Below are positions 14,771-27,105 of a stretch of 64,000 bases of DNA, piece by piece. A program made the position numbers and the translations under genes. The stretch comes from Phylloscopus collybita (lineage: Eukaryota; Chordata; Aves; Passeriformes; Phylloscopidae), in the NCBI GenBank assembly GCA_027886175.1, contig JAJNNQ010000006.1, positions 11,429,501 to 11,493,500 of the forward strand, written 5' to 3'. How positions within the stretch are numbered: the first letter of the stretch is position 1; every line of letters begins with the position of its first letter. The notes under the pieces were generated by a model, which worked only from the letters and a program-made list of their open reading frames with translations, was not told the origin of the DNA and did not search any database.

Positions 14771-14947
14771 GAACTAGCCACAATGAAGAAGATTATTATT
14801 ACTCTACATGGTAAACACTATGAACAAAATCTACCTCAGTCTCATATTGATGTAAAAAGTGCAGCTGGAAAAAAATCAATCCCTTTGGTAAAACTGCTGC
14901 CAGAACATGAAGAAGAAAATATATTTACACCTAAGCCAACATTATTT
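14771..14947 (+). CDS. PIBF1: PIBF1 penultimate coding exon (partial gene)
   Basis: A 177-bp exon (59 codons, phase 0 at both ends) bounded by acceptor TTTTATAG and donor GTAAGT at 14948. It begins ELATMKK and ends EENIFTPKPTLF. These match the C-terminal region of vertebrate PIBF1 (progesterone-induced blocking factor 1), where human has ELAAMKQ and EDNIFTPKPTLF. The middle is poorly conserved, as expected for the tail beyond the coiled coil. PIBF1 is a long coiled-coil protein (757 residues in human) of centrosomes and centriolar satellites, needed for cilium formation; secreted short forms have been linked to progesterone-dependent immune modulation. An ATG at 14783 lies inside the exon but is not a start. 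Reading through the donor would add 23 residues before a stop at 15017. Orientation and neighbour (KLF5) agree with human 13q22. Confidence 0.93.
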
Positions 14948-17227
14948 GTAAGTACTATGATAAGAGTAAGTGCCAAAACTTCTGATGGTTCTTCTCACTT
15001 TTTAAAAAGAATAATGTAGATTCATCCTTAAGGGAGATGTACAATTAATTCATCTTTTTATGAAACAGTCAATGTTGAGGAGAAAAATTAGAGTTTGTGA
15101 TGTTTTTTAAGTATTTGGTTACTTTCTATATCTTAAGTTCACAGCATTTTTTTAACTACCATTGTATTACAATACTGAGTGACTAGCAAGATTTTAATAG
15201 TTGTAGGGATTCACAGACCATGTATACTAATTTAAATTTACCATGATTGTGTATAAATGGAGTTTGTGCATATCTATATTGAGAAGCAGGAGCAAGGAAG
15301 TAGGTGTATTTCTGTGTACTTGAATTGATGTATGTTAATGTGTATGTGTCTAAATGTACATAAAAAATAGAACACCAGTATTGCTATCACTTCTGTTGCT
15401 AAGGAAGCCTGATGTTATAAAACCATTATAAAACCCTGTTTTATTCCTTCAGAAACTAAAAGCTTGGATTTTAATATTTGAAATGGCGCACTTCAGAGGT
15501 AGTGCCTCTGGTACTGGAAAGCTGCATGAAAATGGTTTAGAAGTTTCTGACTATGACTCTGTCTGAACTGATAGATTCAAGACGGCCAAGTTGCAATGCT
15601 GAATCACAAAACAAATCATGACTTATTTACAAACTTCATGATGCTACCTTTTTCTGGGGTGGGCTGGGTGTATCCACCCAGTGGATAAACTGCATAGCAT
15701 ATGTGCTGATTTGGTCCAAAGAACTCTTTTTTGTCTTTTGTCTTTTGTCTTTTTTTTTCTTCTTTTGTCTTTTTTTCCTTTTTTTTTCTTCTTTTGTCTT
15801 TTTTTCCTTTTTTTTTTTTTCCTGGCAGACACTTCAACATACAGTGTCTTAAACGATACTGGGTTTGTAGTGTAGCACACCACGTACTGGGTTTATAACA
15901 CAAAAAGTAGGAAGTGGTAGCAACTCTGGGACATGGTGTGAGGACATTGGGAGATTTTAGGAGTTCAAATTTTGCTTGAATAGCATTATTAGACTAAATC
16001 CAGTGCTATCTCATCCATAGTCCTTTTGGTAGTGCTGAATCATACTGCCCAGACTTAGTTTTTGATGAAGCTATTCAGTGATCCAAAACGTAAGCAGTTT
16101 GTGTAATGATCTGGGGTTTCAGTGCATAATCTGTCCTGTCTTACTTAGGGATATAGAAACTGTGTAGGAATCCAGAAAAACTGCATTTACATTAAGAAAT
16201 GGTGAGCAATTTCTCTGTGAAAAACTCTAGCCTTTGCAGACTTTGGAGCAGTGAACTAATAATGGGCAGATGGCACAGGTTTTCTTCTTAGATAGGAAAA
16301 GAAAGTCAGTAGCTCTTAGAAACTCCTACCAGTTTAGGTCATTTTCTAGAATTCTAAAAGCTTGCACAGATAGAGCAGATTATTTTTTTGTAACTGAAAT
16401 CTTCAAAATTAATAAAGTAAATTTTTAAATTGAATGCTTTTTAAGTCTTGGAGGAAAAAATGAATAGAGAGCAGTCAGAAAAGGGAACTAGAAAGGAACA
16501 AGTTTAGGGACAGCAGACTGAGACAGTGCTCGCTAATTCTAGAGATTATACCCAACCTGGGAAGCAGAATAACACTTACCTTGTTCCAGCTCCATTTGAT
16601 TCGTTTTATTTCTATTAAAACTTAAACTATTTTATTTTATACAAACCACCACTGTATTTGCCATGCACAATCCTGACTGTGTAGCAGTAAGCAGATTATG
16701 AAGACAAGGAAAAGTTGCTCACATATAATTCTCTGCAATTAAAATACCTTCTACAGAGTTAGAAAACTACTGTATTTTTTTCTTTTCAATTAAAAATTTT
16801 TAAGAACTTTTATGCAGAATTTTATATTTCTGCATAAAGTCTTGGTCAATTTTGGCACACCTAAAATCTCTTTTCTAAGATCCATTCCTTTCTTAGCTGG
16901 AAAACACAGATGATGTTATTTCAAATGAAACCTATTTATGGCACAGTTGATGCTTGTTTTCATTGTGACGGGTATTTTTAAAAAAATTACTTGGTTTTCA
17001 CTGTATAATCTGCTTTTTACAACCTGGAAATAGGGAGGGTTTAATACTGGTATGTTGTAATTGTAACTTGTTAAAAAACCCTCTTGTTTTTGATATTTGC
17101 ATTTAAGCAAAGAACTCAACTGTGAACTACATAGGAAGGAGGGAGACTTGTGTAGATTGTTTAAATTGTGTAGATGATGTTTTTCTTCCCTTCACTGTTT
17201 CACAACTAAATGTTTTTTCTTTTACAG
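14948..17227 (+). other. PIBF1: Last intron of PIBF1
   Basis: A 2,280-bp intron between donor GTAAGT and acceptor TTTTACAG. It contains a T-rich polypyrimidine tandem repeat at 15725-15822 and otherwise AT-rich sequence with no recognisable element. Small open frames on both strands across the T-rich tract are composition artefacts. Confidence 0.9.
15725..15822. repeat. T-rich pyrimidine tract with TTTTGTC units and a ~29-bp tandem duplication
   Basis: A nearly pure T tract punctuated by TGTC and CTTC. A block of about 29 bases beginning CTTCTTTTGTC occurs twice in tandem. On the minus strand it reads as a lysine/glutamate/arginine-rich open frame, which is a consequence of the repeat. Confidence 0.85.
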
Positions 17228-17284
17228 ACAAATAAAGAGGCACCTGTATGGTACAAGAAACTGCAGAAGAAAACATCATCATAG
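17228..17284 (+). CDS. PIBF1: PIBF1 terminal coding exon
   Basis: The exon begins in phase after acceptor TTTTACAG and encodes 18 residues, TNKEAPVWYKKLQKKTSS, before TAG at 17282-17284. Human PIBF1 ends TKKEAPEW then a lysine-rich tail, so the join after PTLF is exact and the C-terminus is intact. Together with the preceding exon, 77 C-terminal residues are in the window; the coiled-coil body lies upstream. The lysine-rich end is a family feature, not a frameshift product. The exon is too short to be found as an ORF and rests on splice signals plus family similarity. Confidence 0.92.
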   Translation, partial: TNKEAPVWYKKLQKKTSS

Positions 17285-17464
17285 CATTTTTCCAAAATTA
17301 TTCAAAATTATCCTTTGGGGAGCTTTTTATTAAAGAAAGTTATTTTCACCATAATGATGCCCATTTTGCTATAAAAGCAAACAACTGTTTTGTTTTTAAC
17401 TGTTTCCTTTTTTAGCTGTCAAATAATCTTATGCTTCATAAAAAAATTCTAGATCTGTTATGTG

Positions 17465-17470
17465 AATAAA
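17465..17470 (+). terminator. PIBF1: PIBF1 poly(A) signal, proximal
   Basis: Canonical AATAAA 181 bases after the stop codon. Confidence 0.6.
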
Positions 17471-17529
17471 ATTTGTGAAAATGATGCATGCAATAATTTT
17501 ACTAAGATTTATTTGTATTTTAAAAGATA

Positions 17530-17535
17530 AATAAA
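17530..17535 (+). terminator. PIBF1: PIBF1 poly(A) signal, distal (favoured)
   Basis: Canonical AATAAA followed by TGTGTTGT about 6 bases downstream, a GU-rich element of the kind bound by CstF. Confidence 0.65.
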
Positions 17536-18979
17536 CACTAGTGTGTTGTACACATTACAATCTGGGCAGTTAAAGGATGTGTTATTCAGAGTGTTCAAAT
17601 TAATGCATGTTTCAGCCTTTTTATATTGTTTTTCCTGGACCCTGTGTTTCATTCCACATTCCTTGCAACTAACTATTCTGGCTAATGGAAATTTTCAAGA
17701 TACACATGCATTAGTATCAAACTATATTGTACTTTCTATGAAGGAAATTCATGTCAGCTGGAAAAAAAACTCTTACTGGCCTTGATTTGTAGTTTATCAC
17801 TTGATGTCATTTGTACAACCAAACAGGCATTAAAATACTTTAAAGAAGCAATAAAATACATCTTAATTATCAGCACTGATACTTAATGGGCTAGACAATA
17901 GTGTAGTTACATCAATATTATAATAAAGGTAGAACCATGATGGGTGAGGACTGTAGTGTGTAATGGGAAAATGGGTAACTTACCATATTTAATTGTATGA
18001 AAATAAGCCCTAAAGTCGAAGAACACATTGTTTATTCCACTCCACTATACTCTGACTATACAAAAGTTCTCTAATTTTTCAAAAATTTTTGACTGCATAT
18101 GGTATGTTTCTATGTATAATGTAAATATAGATCTTTTAAGTACTGCATACTAAGATTGCTCAGATTTTATTTAAGAGAAAGCTCCTTCTTCTTAACACTT
18201 TTTCCTTGACAATATCTTTTAAATTGATTTTTTTTTTAACCTGGATATGAATAATAATTATTTATTATATTGAGCTATATCAAGGATAAGATTCCCAGAC
18301 ACACTTTTCTTCATTGTCCAAACAGTTGAAGCACAGTAGTGCTTCCTCTGCTCCAGGAAAGCTTCAGTTACCTTTTTTTTATCCTTTCCTTGCTCAGTTT
18401 CTGAGAGAGCAAGGTAAAAATGCTGGCAATTGCACATCACAGGTTTAAAATTCTCATTCTGTGAGTGAGGGAGGCCATTTGTGTAGACAGAGGTGATAAT
18501 CTTTTATTAGACTAACTGCTGTTCACTGGGGAAAAATCAGACAAACTCTTGGGCTCACAAACCTTCAGTACAGTCATTTCTGAGTAACTACTTTTCCGAA
18601 GTCTAGGTTTTATCTAACATCTATATTTATGTGACTAGAATCCTTAACTTTTATTTCCCATGAAACAGCTCTCATATGCAGATACTAATTTTCTGGATTG
18701 TAATAGATACATTATATGATTCAGTCCCTAACTGAACTTCCCATACTATTCTGTTAGTCTGTTATCAGTGAATAATTAATAAATGGTATTATCTAGAAGG
18801 ACTGTGAGCTATTTTAGGCAGGATACTAGTTGGAATCTAAGTTTTCACAATTTGTTTTCCTATGGTATCTTTATAGAAAAATTGGTGAGATTAGATACAG
18901 ACTGTAAGGTGGGTGACACTCCCACCTGAACAAAACATTATCAACAATGTCATGTCCTGCTGGAATAGTGTCATCCCTT

Positions 18980-19790
18980 GGCAACTTCACAGGCAATACC
19001 AGATTTGAAGGAGTAGTCTGTACACTGGAAGGAAAGGTCTCAGAGGATCTCAACAGGCTGGAAATCGGGTCAACAAGAACTGTATGAAGTTCAACAAAGG
19101 CAATTGCAGCGCCACATCCAGGATGTAGTAACCCCACATGTCAATACTGCTGTAAAGCAGCTTGACAGAAACAGACGTTAAGGTCCCAGTGGACAGTAAA
19201 TGGAATATGAGTCAGTAACGTGCCAGCCAGCCACATCCTGGGTGGTTATTACCAACAGGATAGCCAGCAGATGCAGGGAAGTGATCCTTCCCGTCTGTTT
19301 GGCACATGGGAGGTCACATCTGGAGTGCTGCATTCAGTTTTGGGCTTGTTCACGAAAGGCATTGACATATTGCAGTGAGTCTAGCAGAGGTGCACCAAGG
19401 TGGTCAGGGGCTGAAGCACCTGATGCAGAAGGGGAGGTGGAAAGAACTGGACTTGTGCAGCATTAGTATTAGAGGACTTACAGGAGGAACTTGTAGTCTC
19501 CAACTACCAAATGGGATGGTACAGAGACAACAGAGCCTGACTCAGAGGTGCACAGCAATAGTGTAAGAGACAATGGACAGCAGATGGAGCACTAGAAAAC
19601 TCAATTAGCTATTATGAAAAATGCTTTTACAGTAAGGATAGTCAAATACTGGAACAGGTTGCTTAGAGAGGTGGTGGAATCTTTATCCTTGGAGATCTTC
19701 AGAACTCAAACTCTTGAGCAAACTGATATAATTGGATTTGACTTGGAGAAGGACTAGATGACTGATTTTCAGAATTCCATTTAAATTACT
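18980..19790 (+). mobile_element. CR1 LINE, truncated 3' part with decayed reverse transcriptase end and 3'UTR
   Basis: The DNA follows the 3' portion of an avian CR1 element in sense orientation. In order: a degraded AGAGGATCTCAACAGGCTGG block, TGAAGTTCAACAAAGGCAA, CCAGTGGACAGTAAATGG, then the segment translating as REVILPVCLAHGRSHLE and IQFWA, which corresponds to the conserved end of the CR1 reverse transcriptase. The classic 3' block GGAACAGGTTGC..AGAGAGGTGGTGGAATC follows at about 19650-19680, then TTGGAGATCTTCAGAAC and GGACTAGATGA. Stops and frameshifts break the frame, so it is inactive. The 5' end is truncated, as usual for CR1; the left edge is uncertain by about 100 bases. Its presence points to a bird or other sauropsid genome. 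Confidence 0.88.
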
Positions 19791-22700
19791 TTGGTGTTAT
19801 TCCTGAATAATCTGATACCAAATAGTGCGATTAGTTTACTTTGTACCATCCAAAAGGAAAAATTCTGTTTAATTCTTCCATGGAAATGTAATACACAGGA
19901 ACATTTTTACTCTCAGAGAATCACAGTGCATTGTAAATTTCTGTGTCCTCCAGGCAGCCTGATTTTCTAAGAAGGCTGACAAAATTAGGCTGATTTTGTG
20001 GTGAAATTTTATTGATATTTAAACAGTTCTTCAGATGACAAAGTGACTTATTCTGTCAAAGGGTTGTGGATTTTAGGTTTTTTGGTTTATATTTTTTTGT
20101 AATTATTAACAAGGTCCAACTTTAAATGTGCAAAAATAAAAGTAATTTATTAGAATATACTGATAACACACAATGCTCTTGGTAAATTCTTGTAATACAT
20201 GTGGTCCTTGTGTAAGGACCCTCAATACATTGGGGTTTTTTTTAGTTGAAGACTGTATTTTTCCTGAGTCTTCACTAGACTGCAAGGCTAATTAATTATC
20301 TAGGAGGAGACCTTCTAAGCTTCTCATGAGAAAGCTAGAATGTCACTTAAATATAACTATTCAAACGTGAGATGCCCTACAGCAAAAATTAATGAAGCTT
20401 TTTGCTCTTCATGTTATGAAAAGGCTCAGTTGCAGTATCTGTGTACAGCACTTTTACTGATGTTCTTTCCCACAAACATAGTTGTCAAATGAATTACTCC
20501 AAAATTCTTCTTCATGGTCTCTGCAGTCTCCTATTGTCACAGACCTTGTGTCAATGATGTGTGAGTCAAAAATAATGAAGTAAAGAGAAATTTCGAAGGG
20601 TAGTCATGCATGTAAGCAACTTGTGACTGAAGTGCCCAACCCACATAATCATCTTCAGTTCCTCTTTTTCAAACCAAAGGGAGCAAAGCCAAAAAAAATC
20701 TCTGTCCACTATTACATTTCTTGGTACATTAAGTAGGTGTTACTTAAGTGATAGGTTTCGTAAATACATGGGTTGAACAGGAAAGAAAGACAATGCTTTA
20801 GAACAGGTTAGGATTTTAGGGGGGTTTTAACACACTAATTGCTTTCTCACCTTTCTGTCCCTTGTTTGAAGCCAAGAAGCTGTAGTGCATCAAGTTAATC
20901 TCTTGTTTGAGGAAAAAACTGAAAACATAATTGCTTTTTTTAATAAGGACCTAAACTATTTTTAAGGCTTACTGATGATTCCTGTGGTCATAATTCACTG
21001 GCAGTGTAGTTTCTAAATATTTCCTGTACAAAAAAACAATATGCCTTTTGGATTTGTAGTCTTCATTCCTCTCAAGACTTTCTGTACAAAACAGCAGTGA
21101 AACCTTTTAAAAGAGGAATATCTATGAATTCAGATATTAATTGAAATTTGTCAATATTGCTGGGATACAATGTCCTACGTCTTACACATTAGCCATTACT
21201 TTCTGTTTCAGTTACACTTTTTATATCTAGTGCCAGCAAAAAAAGAGGAGCACTTAAATCTATTAAACCTCTGACATCTGCAAGATGGTCAGGCAGAATT
21301 CTTTTACTCCTGTTAGGCATTCATTAACTTCCATGTCTTTGAAAGACGTGACTCAGAGAGCATGACATTGTAGAAATAAATTACCACCTTTTGAAGAAGT
21401 ATTTATGTTATTATGTATATGTGTCTCAATCAATTGTCAGTCTGTAGCACATTTACATGAAAACAGATTTATACACAACAGTTTGAGTCTGTAACATCCT
21501 GTCATCTTTCAGGGTTGTGCTTATTAGGGAGGTCTACTGAGGAAAGCATTTCTCTCCCTGTTAACATTACGTTTAATAGATCATATGCCAGACTTCTTAC
21601 TGAGTCAAAGAAATGTATCCCTGGTATTTTCTTATACCAAAGAATATCAAGAATCTGTATTCATTCTCGACCTTTGAAAATGAAACAAGTATCTCTAGAA
21701 GATCAAGTTTTGCTTAGTGTCTTTGGGCAATATTATCCCCTTCTTAAATTCCTAGGATTGATTGGGAACTCTTGACCTTTAAAACACATACTTCCGCAGC
21801 TTAATTAAGGCAGTTACACTTAGGGTATTTCAGACTGAAGGCGGGCAGCAGTCAGCAGCAGCAGAGGGTGCCAACTCTCGTGGGACAGCATCGTGAGCGG
21901 AAACAGACAGCACTTGGGAATTGTGGAAGCGTGAGTGGCGAGTACTGCAGAAGCTTTTAGCAGTAGGAGAAATGGGTACAGCTCTTCATAGATGTTAGAC
22001 CCTCTGCAGCTCTTTTAAGCCCTCTGCTGACAGCACAAGAACCGCAAACTTTCTTCCACAGAGATCATTTTGTGGAGTTCCCTGTGTTTCTTTCCTCACT
22101 GATAAGTTTTCCATAACAGTAAATACCTGTGGTTTTTGTTTATTGGTGAGAGAATGACTTCTTCTTCTCAGGACGTTTGAACTAGGTTAAAAAAAAAAGA
22201 TGTTTTTCAATCAGCTTACCCTTTAAAGGATGAAGGGGACAAAAACTCCCAGCAAATTTCATCCTCATGAAAGGAGCAAATGGCAGAAGTATTAAATGCA
22301 AGAAGTTAGGATTGATCATGGAAATAGCTTTTACTCAAAAACTTACATGTTTTCACAGACTATGTGCCCTTTTTGAAGATACTACAGAAATAACCACAGT
22401 AAAAGAGAATGCCGCTTTGACTGTAGCAATAGAATCAACTTTGTTTGACCATGAATAATTGAAGTCTTTGTGTTAATGCTCCTTTTAAGGGAGTAGTGGA
22501 TCAGTAAATGTAACTTAATTGCAGGAAAAGTCTTATGGATGGAATTTATGACTGTATTTCAATGAAAGTCTTTTCATTTTTCCTTTTGGTTCAATAGAAA
22601 AAGGATTACTTAGATTATTCAGTGTTGCAGCTGAAACTGTTAGCAATTCCCAGTGGTCTGTTTTTTGTGATTTTAAAGATGCATATTGTGGCATGCAATA

Positions 22701-25700
22701 CTTGCTTTCTTATTCAGTCATTTGGAAGAATTTGTTTCTTTGTGCATTATTGTTAGGTAATGCTCAACTTCTACAGGCGAATTTACATATGCAGTGTATA
22801 TGTGGGTTTTAAACAGGATTGTTACCTAAGTGCAGCGGTTCTTTTTAGAAAAAAAAGAGTTAAAAATATGCTGAATTCTCTCTGAGACCTTGAGAGAGAG
22901 CTGATTCTGTGCCCAAGCTTTCTCATGCTCCCCACTGCCCATACAGGGCCACAGACACAGGAGACCTGTCACTCTGTTTCACAGGACTGTGGTTTCCAAG
23001 CAGTGTAAACACAGATTCACACGTTGTCATCTGCAGCTACATGTAAGATGTTCACAAAAACATTAATATCACTCATCTCCTCCATGGTACTGTGGAAAGT
23101 CTCAGCAGGGGAAAAATACAGTATTTTAGTGCAGCCTATTCACTTGCCACCTTTTCCTTCCTGGTTAGCATATAAATAACATTTAGCAAGTCTTCATTTT
23201 TGGACATTGAAAGGGAAGCAGCGTGCAAGTCCTGCAAGGATGGCTAAGTCCTTTTTTTCATATACTTCATCAGACATGTTCTATGTTCAGGTACTGACCA
23301 GACATCTTCTAAAAGACCAATGGGCACCACTTCTTTCACATTAATCTTTGTTTTACTAATTTATTATTTAAATATGAAGTCCCCAGAATCCACTCCGTAT
23401 TTAAGAGTAAAAGAGTACGTGCCTGAAAGTAACAAGCAATAAAGGGACTAATATGTCAATGACTTGAGTCTTACTGAATTAGCACATTCCTTGTCATTTT
23501 GTGTCATTTCTTTCATTATTGCAGTAATTAACGTTGCAGAATTGCGTTTGTGCCATTCAGCAGGGAACGGAGAACAATAACAGTGTTTACCAACAGCAGG
23601 AGGGAGCTTACCTTTCTTTCTCAACCCCATAAAATCTCTGCAGGCTAATCTCAGTGCGCAGCCAGGGTGCCCTCCTACACAATGGAGACTGTCTGAAACC
23701 TCCCTTAGGGAAACCTGAGTGAGCTGATTAGATCTCTTGTCCAAGAAAGCCAAATACCCAATCCTATGAAATATAGCGGTTTTTCATTCTGACGCACCAT
23801 TTCACATCTGGGCAGGACGAAACATTTGTCAAACAGATTAACACCATGATAGTAATTCTGAGAGAGCTGAGTGGTTTAAAAACAAGTACAGAGTATTTTC
23901 AATCCATTAAACTATGTGAAATTGCAAAGAAACGAAGTTCTTATGTTTCCAGCTGCAGCAATATCAAGAAATGTTCATAATATGCTATTATTATTTTGTA
24001 GCTGTAAACTGAAATACATAAATGCATATACATTTTTAACATTAAAAGTTAAATTATTTGTGTTTGATTATTTTTAATCCAAAGCAAAATATTTTTCTGT
24101 AAACATCCATGTTTTAAGGTGCTTCTGGTAATGAGTTAGATGACAATGAAGTATATTGAAATTAATTTTATTTTAAAATATATTACTCTATCACATCATC
24201 TTCATGGACTTGTCTGATCTACTATACTGGTTCAAAGAATTGTCAGATTCATGATGGAAAGGTGCAAACTGCCCATGGGCCAACAGTGGACAGCACCATA
24301 TTTACTGATTTAAATGATGGTCCTGATTTTCGTAAAAACAGACAGGATCTTTGATGAGCAAGCTTCCAGATTCACTGGATGTTTCTGGAAACAGGGTTAC
24401 GTGATCCACCTTCTCAGCTTTGTTCACTGTTATTCTTGCATGTAAGAGGTTTTCTGTGTTCTTTTCAGTTCTGTGTAATTTCTGAAAATATAAAGATGTA
24501 ACTATAACGTTCTCCTGCTCGGGTGCCCCTCAGCCATGGAGGTACCAAAAGCAGAGATGTGCTGGCATTCTCAGGAATCACCTTGTCTTGTCCTGGTCAT
24601 GACATTGCAAAGTCCTACTCTACACAGAGGGACGACAGCTCTAACATTGCTTCACTCGTATGAAACACCACTTGTTGGGTTTGGAATAGGAACAAGTGTG
24701 ATGCTGAACACAGATTTATTGGAGCAAAAACTGGAACTCCATATGAACAAACCTGGCAAGGCTATTGGCTTAACAGCTCTATAGCTGTCACATTGCTTCC
24801 ATAGGAAACTGAGTATGTACCATTTTCCTCAGGTGATGGATAGGATTTAACGTGGTCATCCCTGCTGATTATTCACAGAAATTCCCTTTGGGTAAGATGA
24901 TAATAGGGGCATTTCTGAAGAAAGAGGTGACCTTCAGCTTTGGAAAGAGACTGCCGAGACAACATTCTGAATTTCCAGTTTATTGGCTTGAGGCACTTCT
25001 ACACATTGCAAAAAGCCCCTCAGTACTGTTACAATACTGAACTTAATATACACCACTTCCTTCTTAATTTTGTGGTGTCTGCCTTAAAAATACCAGTTTT
25101 CTAGTTTTTATTTACCCCATTATAAAGCACCTGACCCTATGAAATAGTAAGAAACCTTTGGCAAATATTAGAGAGTATGAATACAGTGACTACTTGAATA
25201 CTTGACTTTGCCAAAGGTAGAACTTTTCAGCTGTATGTTGCCAGTTAGGTGCATTTAATCCAATAAAACAAATTAGGGCCATAGCATCTCATGGAGGGTG
25301 AATATTTAAAAAATACATTTTAATGTTCAACTAACTGTAGAGGGGAATTCCTTAAGTTGCATAATTCAGTGTGAACATATAACTTCTTTGGTTCTTTGGT
25401 TATTACTTACCTTTCTGTGAGCACTGTTTTTGCTCCTGCATTCAGAGCAGAGGGAAGAGGACATTGCATCACCTTGAGTCTCGGTGTGATATTTTTGAGA
25501 AAACACTGACATTAGACTAGTTTAATAGTACCACAATGTCCTTGGGATAAAGAACATGGAGCTGGTTTTGATATTCTTAAATTAGATACCAGGAAAGTTT
25601 ATTGCCACTGCTTCATACTATAAATAATGTCGCCTGGATTGGAAGTGCTGCAATGGATCATTGCAAAATGCTTCTGTTGACAGAACACAGTTGACCAAGC

Positions 25701-27081
25701 TGGTCTAACCTACTATGATTAATTATCTCATAGGTGAATTTCACTATCTTCAAATAGTTGTTTTAACATAAGATTTAAAGCATCTGTGATGGATGCAGAT
25801 GGTATTGATGAAAGACAGTTTGTGCATTTGCAACCTGCTCTGTTCACATGGTCTGGCACGAGAAGCAAAAGGAAACCATGAACATGAAGCAAAAGAGGTA
25901 ATTTCTTTGTCCCTTCCACTTTAGTTCATTTGTCAATAAAGTCATACCTGAAAGCATAGCTTAAAATTTAAAAAACTGTAATACTGCATGGTAAAACACT
26001 TTAAAATAAGTAGAACAAGAAGTTTATCCTGGTCCTGACTAAATGCTTGTTTGTTTCTCCTGTGCACTAAAATGCATATTTTTTTTCCACATTACATGCA
26101 GTTATGTCGCATCTTATGGTGATTTGTACCCAATACCATGTGCCATATTTATGAATTATTAGACCCTACTCTTGAAGTGCACAGAAACAGGGTTTTCTAA
26201 TCATTAAAAGAAGCTTTGTATTTTCTTACTCTACAGAGTTATCAATATGCAATCCAGAGAAAAAGAAGCCTTGTTTAGTTAAAAGATTGAATCAACTTTT
26301 CCTCTCCTTTATCTTATTTATATCTTTCAGGCAGCACAGGGATTAAGACATGTTGTTAAAGTCTTGCCTCATCCCACTTGCCACATTACCTCGTGCGTAA
26401 GCGGGCTCTGTAGCTTAACTAAGCAGGTTGTGAACTGGTCAGGTAAATGCATTTGAAATGAGCTGTACATTCATGGACAGCAGTTTTTCATACCGCAACA
26501 CAATAGGCATATACCAAATTTCCATTAAGTCACCCAGCAAAAATACTACTTACAGGTCAAATGTGAACATCCTAAAACATATATATACATTTATTTTTTA
26601 ATCTAGAGCTGTTCTAGTTAAAAAAAAAATGAACAAAACATCATTAAAATGGAGAAAGGTTTTTATATTGGCCTCTTGTTCTGAAAGCATTTCTTTTTTA
26701 TTTATTTTATTTTTTAATAATTCAAAAAGCATTTTCCAAAACAAATTATGAACAAAACCTTCTAAAAATATTAGTGGAAACTAACTATGCTGGTTGTAAC
26801 ATATGATTGTAAATTAAATGTCTCACTTCGAAAAACAGTATCCTTTCTTACCTAAATAAATTCATATCCTTTAACTAGGTGCGGGGGAAAGTCGTACTGA
26901 ATATTATACTGAATATTTTGTTGCATGCTTTTCCAGCATGTTTTGTAGAAAACAATCTGACACTTGAAGATGAAGCTATGACTACCAATATGTTAACAAA
27001 GCATTTCATGTTTTTCACCCCGAAAAATTATTTATTTCTGTTAATCAGGTTCTAAATGTTTTCAAATAGGGAAAAAATAAT

Positions 27082-27105
27082 GGGGGGGGGGGGGGGGGGG
27101 GGGGG
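27082..27105. repeat. Poly(G) run, 24 bases
   Basis: Twenty-four uninterrupted G on the + strand between AT-rich flanks in the PIBF1-KLF5 intergenic region. The run could form a G-quadruplex. Its true length is unreliable because such homopolymers are often miscalled. Confidence 0.9.

Larger units (their letters stand above)
17285..17550 (+). other. PIBF1: PIBF1 3' untranslated region
   Basis: AT-rich sequence after the PIBF1 stop. AATAAA occurs at 17465-17470 and 17530-17535; the second is followed within 10 bases by TGTGTTGT, a plausible GU-rich downstream element, so cleavage near 17.55 kb is the favoured end. Further AATAAA at 17850 and 17932 could extend the transcript. The exact 3' end is inferred. 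Confidence 0.65.

Noticed and set aside
14783..15019. Stand-alone 78-codon gene starting at ATG 14783
   Set aside because: It is a PIBF1 internal exon; the coding similarity begins before the ATG and stops exactly at the GTAAGT donor.
15616..15903. Lysine-rich minus-strand ORF in the last PIBF1 intron
   Set aside because: It is the translation of the T-rich tandem repeat read in reverse.
18871..19137. Minus-strand 88-codon ORF
   Set aside because: Antisense to the CR1 fragment; not a protein.
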